Shown: positions 59,041 to 64,000 of the stretch, one piece after another
Layout of the letters: each line of letters begins with the position of its first letter
How positions within the stretch are numbered: the first letter of the stretch is position 1
Assembly: GCA_030549175.1 (NCBI GenBank)
Contig: JAUKUA010000002.1
Span: forward strand, 6,076,001 to 6,140,000
Length of the DNA: 64,000 bases
From: Lasiosphaeris hirsuta
Lineage: Eukaryota > Ascomycota > Sordariomycetes > Sordariales > Lasiosphaeriaceae
Direction of reading: 5' to 3'
Notes under the pieces: generated by a model
What the model was told of the DNA's origin: nothing
What the model saw: the letters and a program-made list of their open reading frames with translations, nothing else
The model's database searches: none
Program-made: the position numbers and the translations under genes

Positions 59041-59422
59041 GGTCAGGGCTGCAGTCTTGCTGAAATACAGCTAGGTAGTCGCGGATAGACCCGGCAACTA
59101 CCGGGGTTTTTTTCCTGGCTCGCCTAGCTCACCCGCCTGGCACCCTTAGATTGGGGACCTCTGGGTGAACCTCGAGGAAGCTCCGAACACAAATGCTACA
59201 GGATCTATTGCCATCATGATCTAGACCCTGACACTCCTTCATCGTCAACATCAGCGTAGAGGGCGTCGCTCCGCTATTCAACGCATCCAGTACCACTCTA
59301 CGTCGGTTTCGAGCAGAAGATCCTTGCCGGTGATCCTTCCCAGTCTTGGAAATACTTTGTGAGATTTCCCGAAATATTGATCCTTCTCTGCGTGTTGATC
59401 ACAAAGAATGCGTGGACAAATG
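59041..59422. other. Intergenic, no feature seen
   Basis: 3' flank of the secreted-protein gene and broken end of the Copia fragment. Confidence 0.4.
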
Positions 59423-60102
59423 CTAGTAGAAATCAGTCATCAGCTCCCCCCATAATTGGACACGATCCTCAGAGGGCACATAGCACATACATCCATCGGT
59501 ATTCACCCACTGCGAGGTGATCTCTCCGCTTGCTGTGTCCAGATAGAATATCGCCGATTCGCTCTCGTGGTCTCTCTTCCCCCCCGTGGACGGATTGGTC
59601 CCGGCCTCGTTGATTGAAGCCGCGATGTTGGCGGGCTTGGCGCCGAGCTTGGAGACAGCAACGCTGTTGAAGTATGCGTAGTTTTGCGCCGAAGCTGCGA
59701 AGTTGGGCTTGCCCGGCGGTGTGTCCCAGTAGAATCCAAAGGTGGCTCCGAAGGTGGGGTTTTTTCCATTGCTATTCTTCATAGAGCAAAGCGATGGTGG
59801 TGAGGACGTCGTGTCAGGTAAAAATTGAGGCCGACGGGACTCACCAAAGTAAACAAGGTGTAATTTTCAAACCTTGTGAGGAGTCTCTTCTGGGTCAAAG
59901 TTCTTGTGACCACATATCTCCTCTCCGTGTCCAAATCGGCTGCTAGGAATCCGCTGTATGTCGTGTTCGGTGAATCGACGCGTACCTGTCCGCAGTCAAA
60001 CGGTGCTGTTGTCGCTTGCCGAAGGAAGACGGCCGGTCCAGCCTGTATTGCCGCCGGAGCAAGAAGTAGGGAGATGGCAACGGATGAATACGAGAACAGC
60101 AT
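59423..60102 (-). CDS. Secreted protein of unknown function
   Basis: Two exons (59845-60102 and 59423-59776) with a 68-nt intron, phase 0, 203 residues. The start at 60102 was chosen because it opens a good signal peptide (MLFSYSSVAISLLLAPAAIQ, cleavage near AGP); an in-frame ATG 38 codons upstream would bury it. The mature part has N-glycosylation sequons (NTTYS, NYTLF), DCGQVRVDS, NSNGKNPTFGATFGFYWD and a final WVNTDGCMCYVPSEDRVQLW. Few cysteines (four visible). It is intact with no known domain; beta-rich composition suggests a jelly-roll or similar fold. It lies head to head with the possible glutamic-peptidase fragment at 60770. Confidence 0.6.
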
Positions 60103-60406
60103 TCTTGTGGATTTCAACTTTGCCTTCAACACATTGAATGTGTGAGTGTTTCGTGGTCTTACCATTTTATGTGATTTTGTTTCATCAAACTGAAAAAACC
60201 ACCGGATAAATAGCACACTTGGGGAAGCTGCGCTTGCTGGATAGATCCCTGTAAGTGTTGGATGCCGACACCAAAAGCGGCGGCTGAAAGCACCGGGTCG
60301 GGTATTCGTGTGGAAGTGAGGCTAAGTTGTGGGAAGCTCATGCCTTGTATGGTCCTATAAGAGAGAATTTATCATATGATCTAGCAGATAGGCTCTTCGC
60401 AATTAC

Positions 60407-60408
<2 letters not shown>

Positions 60409-60454
<46 letters not shown>

Positions 60455-60462
60455 GGGGGGGG
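60409..60462. repeat. (AG)n microsatellite followed by G19
   Basis: About 18 AG units at 60409-60444 run directly into a 19-base G tract (60444-60462). Likely length-polymorphic. Confidence 0.9.
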
Positions 60463-60488
60463 AGCTTACGATCTCCTCCGGGAATGGC

Positions 60489-60758
60489 TCATTTATAAAG
60501 GGCATACTCCGCAATACTAGTACCTGGGTACCTATATGTGGGCAGCCTGCACCGCACATCCTGATCAACCTGACTCAATTCAACCTCCTCATCACAGCTA
60601 GCAACCGACTGAGTCACCTGTGACAATCTCTCATATGCCTGAGTACTCAGATCTTCCATCGCCAGTACATGCTCAAAAAGGCTCTCCGCACGGATGAGAT
60701 CGGCGCGGTTCGCCCGGTTCGCCTCTCGCAGCGCCTCATTCTCAGCCTCTGTCTGCAT
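60489..60758 (-). CDS. Short coiled-coil-like frame, doubtful
   Basis: 89 codons starting MQTEAENEALREANRANRAD, with heptad-like spacing and acidic C-terminal part (SCDEEVELSQVDQDV). It may be a small gene, a fragment of a larger one, or chance. No family recognised. Confidence 0.2.
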   Translation of the reverse strand: MQTEAENEALREANRANRADLIRAESLFEHVLAMEDLSTQAYERLSQVTQSVASCDEEVELSQVDQDVRCRLPTYRYPGTSIAEYALYK

Positions 60759-60769
60759 AACTCGTTGCC

Positions 60770-60999
60770 ATCACAGGCAAGAGCGCCGAGTGGATTGTGG
60801 CTCGCAAGAATCCCGGTGACAATGCTCCTCTGTTCCCCAACTATAGAGCTACCGTCTTCTTTTATGGCTTCGCACGACGCGATGATGGAACGTTGGTGAG
60901 CATGACAGATGCGGAGACTGTCAGTGCTCAGAATGTCACTTCCGCCGGAGTAAGAGACTTGGATGGTGTTATTTTTCACTCAGCTCCCCTTTTCTAGGA
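60770..60999 (+). pseudogene. Possible glutamic peptidase (G1/eqolisin) fragment
   Basis: An open stretch reads GKSAEWIVARKNPGDNAPLF, then PNYRATVFFYGFARRDDGTL and SMTDAETVSAQNVTSAG before a stop at 60997-60999. SAEWIV followed by a Pro/Gly turn and later a (M)TDA...V motif is the pattern around the catalytic Glu of fungal G1 peptidases (AEWI block). The N-terminal two-thirds of such an enzyme, including the catalytic Gln, are not found upstream, where the frame is interrupted by the microsatellite region. Either a relic or the last exon of an undetected gene. Confidence 0.35.
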
Positions 61000-62696
61000 T
61001 TACTGATTTGGGTGGAGGGCGAGAGTTGTTAAGAGAGGCGGTGGTGGCTGCTGATGAGGCCGCGCCTTTTTCGGCAGTGGGCGGAAGTCTTGGGATTTCT
61101 CGCACCTCCGAAGGGTATCCCCTTAGGCGTAGGAAAGAAAGATTACCCTTGGCGTCTGTCTGCAGGTGCTTACCATTTCCTAGCTCGAAAATAAATATGG
61201 CATACAACGTGATGGCCCTTCAACCTAAATAATAAGCTGATTTTTCCCGTGTCAGTACTAAGAACCCATATCACTGAAAGAGATAATGAGGTCAATCAAA
61301 AGGGAACCCATTTTGGACGGCTGCAAGCAAGCATGGTAACTGTAACGAATGCGGTAATACTCGAGGCACAAAAGCGCAAGCAGTATTAACCAACTTAGTA
61401 TATTTGTAGTGTGAAGAAAGAGAGGCTCCTTCACAGGATAGAGCGCGGGGCTCAAAGGTAATCCTCGAACCTTATCCATAGACATGTCAATCTAAATACA
61501 TTAGGCTTTCCGGCCATATGGCCCAAGCTTTCACACTCTAGGTCCACTCTAGGTAGGTTATAAAGGAATCAGAGTTATAAGGTTCTAGTTTATTGGAGAT
61601 ATTAGTAATAAAAAATACTGATATGATTAAAAAGTAACTGCTTTTATTATTAAGATACTTCAGCGTTAAGTTATATAACTGAGATAAGAGCCTAGTAAAA
61701 AATCCGAAAAGCTATCTTATTTACTACGATCTAGAATGGATCGCTTGTGTGAGCATCATTTTGGTGGTCCTTCCCCTGACACTGACATGATATAATATGA
61801 TGGTAGTGTTGTATATTGGAAAGGATGGCCCGTTGGCAATCAGTCTGGAGGGCACGCTGCCATTATATGGCAGTACACCCCTATGCTCAATTGAGCGCAG
61901 GGACTTCGCACCATGGACTAACCTATCTAAGCTATTTACATTCTACCACGCAACATTGTTAATCCTAAAGTTTATATTTTTTTTTACCAATTCTGAGCAA
62001 TAACGTACGTCATAAGTGAGCGGGGAATTTAAGCTAACGGCGAATTTTCCCTGCGACGCGACCCCTACCTTTGATATTAAATTTCTACCCTATTAAACTA
62101 TTAATAACTAATCAAAAGAAGCTAGAATACTTTTAGTACTTGATGCTGTTAAAAGTAGTAAAAAAAAAATACTAGCCATAGCTAAGTTATACAATATCCC
62201 TAAAATAACACTTTGTTTCTAACACGCCAGTTAGCCTATATAGTGCGTATTCTAACTAACCTACGTAAGCTCATAGATGCCGTGGGCCATGTACCATCAG
62301 GTCAGGGGCGTAATTCACAGCGATGACGATCTCCTGTAAGGGCCGTCGTGTCCGGCTGTCTCGGTTTGTCCCGGTAGTTGCATGATTGGCAGAGGTACGA
62401 GGGATGGGGAATTGATCCCTCCTGGTTGCAATGCAAAGAGTCGTTCGTGACCGAGTACCTTCTATGGACGGCCTGGCGACTTTCCAGTTACAGTTCACGT
62501 GGGACGCCTATACAAATGTCGTCTACAAAGTCCGTGCGGCTACTTGGGCTGCTGCCAGAGCCAAAGATGCCACCGCAACGACCGACGCAATAATACCGAA
62601 TAAGATAGCAGCCCAGACAACACAGAACTGTGTCATATTTCGCCTGTCGTGGAACAAGGTGGTTGGTGTTGTCGGCTCGAGGAGCTTCGTGTATTC
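61000..62696. other. 1.7-kb intergenic region, AT-rich in part
   Basis: 61490-62270 is AT-rich with TA excess. The remainder has short frames only. Nothing recognised. Confidence 0.4.
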
Positions 62697-63602
62697 CTAG
62701 AGCGATATCAGCCGTTCACCAAAGAACGGGAAGTCTTGTTGAGCCGAGTATACGGTCCGAGTACTCAGGGCATCAATCTCGTCATGGAGGGTATCTGCAT
62801 CGGGCTTAGATTTGTGTGAGCGTGGGATCACCTCATTTTTCTTGAATAGAGTACGAGACCGTTTATCTTGGCCGAAGATCAGACGAAAGGTACGCAGCAC
62901 CTCCCCATAAATGCTACCGGAGGGTAACTTGACGTGCTTCCTATACGATCCTTCGAGATAGTCCTGAAACAGCCTTGGCGGATTGTTAGGTGAGGGCATA
63001 ACTGAACTGAGTAGATTGATGACTTTGGACTTACTGGTCTAGGTATTGGATTATCTTGGTTTTGTGAGATGAGAATGGGTGCTTGCTCGAGAGTGAGATC
63101 TAAGAGCGATGAATAATCAATACCGCAGCAGTTACAGCTGTTAGGCCAGCCATACCAACTATATTCAAAGTCGTTAGCAATGGGATTATGCCGACCGGTC
63201 CTTCCTCTAACGACCCTTTGTCCTGGTGCAACCTGGAGTATCTCGGACCGTGGGCGCATACCGTGGATTCCTCTTGCAGGGGGCTCCAGCCATACCCTCA
63301 TCACCAGTTCCACTGGTTCATTTAGGTCCCAGTATCCATTGCTTCGTAGCTAGTGGTACAGTCAATACAAGCAAGTCTTGCCACATGCGAATGCGCTCCC
63401 AGAGGCTGACCTTTACGTTGTAGCAGAGGACGTACTCTGCCTTGAAATGCTGTTTCCAAAACTCCTCAGTCTCCCGGGCGTAATCATTCCTTGCCTCCTC
63501 CGGCATCCCTCCCCCGCTGCAGCTGGTGTGGAGAACGTCTAAGAAGTGGCTCGACCTGTTCGGGAGCTTTACGGATAGGTTGCCGGGAAGAAAATACCGC
63601 AC
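62697..63602 (-). pseudogene. Unknown gene with one frameshift
   Basis: From ATG 63602: SHFLDVLHTSCSGGG, ETEEFWKQHFKAEYVLCYNV, then RIRMWQDLLVLTVPLATKQW and ILGP. Here the frame must shift by one base (about 63320) to continue as LNEPVELVMRVWLEPPARG, RPRSEILQVAPGQRVVRGRT, EYSWYGWPNSCNCCGIDYSS and LILIS-like residues. An intron with gtaagt donor and tttcag acceptor (about 63035 to 62965) then leads in phase to DYLEGSYRKHVKLPSGSIYG and a Lys-rich end at the stop 62697. The protein would be about 250 residues. I do not recognise it. Protein-like composition on both sides of the shift argues for a recently broken gene or an assembly indel. Confidence 0.45.
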
Positions 63603-63799
63603 AGATTAACAATGATAAGGAAGAGACTTTAGCCTCGACAGACTGCTAAGATAGTGGCTTTTCTCTACAGAGTTTTTACGTACCTTGAAATCGTTGGGTT
63701 ACCGAGCTAGCCAGGTGAGGCCTGGAAGTGGCTTCTTAAGGGGTTCGGAGTCTCAGTGGCCACCAGCGAAAACCCTGGACGTTAAACCAATCACACACA

Positions 63800-63988
63800 G
63801 GCCGCCCTGCCAGTCTACAAAACGACACCGAGGGCGGTCCCCCACGCCGAGGCGGGGCAGCCCCCTCTCCACTTAGTCCTCGAGAAGAAGGCCCACGACT
63901 ACGCAGCCAGGGTACTTAACCTCAAGGAGCAAGGGGTCAGCCACCCGGTGGTCAGCCGCCTAGCCCACGCCCCGGGCAGGGGCTAAAG
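63800..63988 (+). mobile_element. Non-LTR retrotransposon (Tad1-like LINE) fragment
   Basis: AALPVYKTTPRAVPHAEAG, then QPPLHLVLEKKAHDYAARVL and NLKEQGVSHPVVSRL. The order PVxKTTP, HxEAGxPP, LEE/KxAxxxAxRxxxL and HP(L/V)xxR is the segment downstream of the RT in fungal Tad1-type LINEs. The frame ends at 63986 (TAG not needed: taa). No ORF1, RT core or poly-A tail is in view; sequence may continue past the right window edge or simply be truncated. Confidence 0.6.
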
Positions 63989-64000
63989 GGCCGGCAGGAC

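Noticed and set aside
1..64000. CRISPR arrays, rRNA, tRNA, bacterial-type operons
   Set aside because: No regularly spaced repeats; no convincing T-loop plus acceptor pairing; gene structure is fungal.

Overview
The window looks like nuclear DNA of a filamentous ascomycete (Pezizomycotina, probably a Sordariomycete). Genes carry short introns of about 50-85 nt with GT...CTRAC...AG signals. Families largely confined to these fungi are present: HET-domain proteins, a NACHT/WD NOD-like receptor, a Clr5-domain regulator and a DUF6594 membrane protein. A large retrotransposon block carries the C-to-T / G-to-A signature of repeat-induced point mutation (RIP).

Left arm (1-17.2 kb), ordinary base composition. 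In order: the 5' part of a HET-type gene running off the left edge; a small MITE-like inverted repeat; a fructosamine/ketosamine-3-kinase-like gene; a large NOD-like receptor (serine-hydrolase, NACHT, WD-like) transcribed away from the kinase; a DHA1-type MFS transporter; a wrecked class-V aminotransferase (isopenicillin N epimerase-like) pseudogene; a DUF6594 gene with an apparent frameshift; and an acyl-CoA synthetase of the 4-coumarate:CoA ligase type.

Centre (17.5-34.8 kb), very AT-rich. This is one structure: a Ty3/Gypsy-type element on the minus strand arranged LTR-internal-LTR-internal-LTR. All three LTRs are 1,328 bp, both internal regions are 6,088 bp, and a 5-bp target duplication (taaag) flanks the whole array. 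RIP has riddled it with stop codons, but the outer ends of the array are much less mutated than its interior.

Right arm (34.8-64 kb) alternates live genes with debris. A Tri14-like propeller pseudogene and a cytochrome P450 remnant look like a decayed secondary-metabolism locus. They are followed by an intact small secreted 8-cysteine protein, an unknown two-exon gene, a Clr5-domain gene, an F-box-like gene, a HET pseudogene, a 3.1-kb hAT DNA transposon with perfect 8-bp target duplications inserted at the end of another decayed gene, a Copia fragment with one LTR (a related LTR piece lies 7.5 kb away), a small secreted protein gene, a possible glutamic-peptidase fragment, a frameshifted unknown gene, and a Tad1-like LINE fragment at the right edge.

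Taken together this is an accessory, transposon-rich region with three allorecognition-type genes (two HET, one NLR), candidate secreted proteins and several pseudogenes. Most intact genes show no operon-like or pathway relationship to each other. No CRISPR array, rRNA or convincing tRNA was found. Exon boundaries were chosen by eye from splice signals and reading-frame continuity; family names rest on remembered motifs, not on searches.
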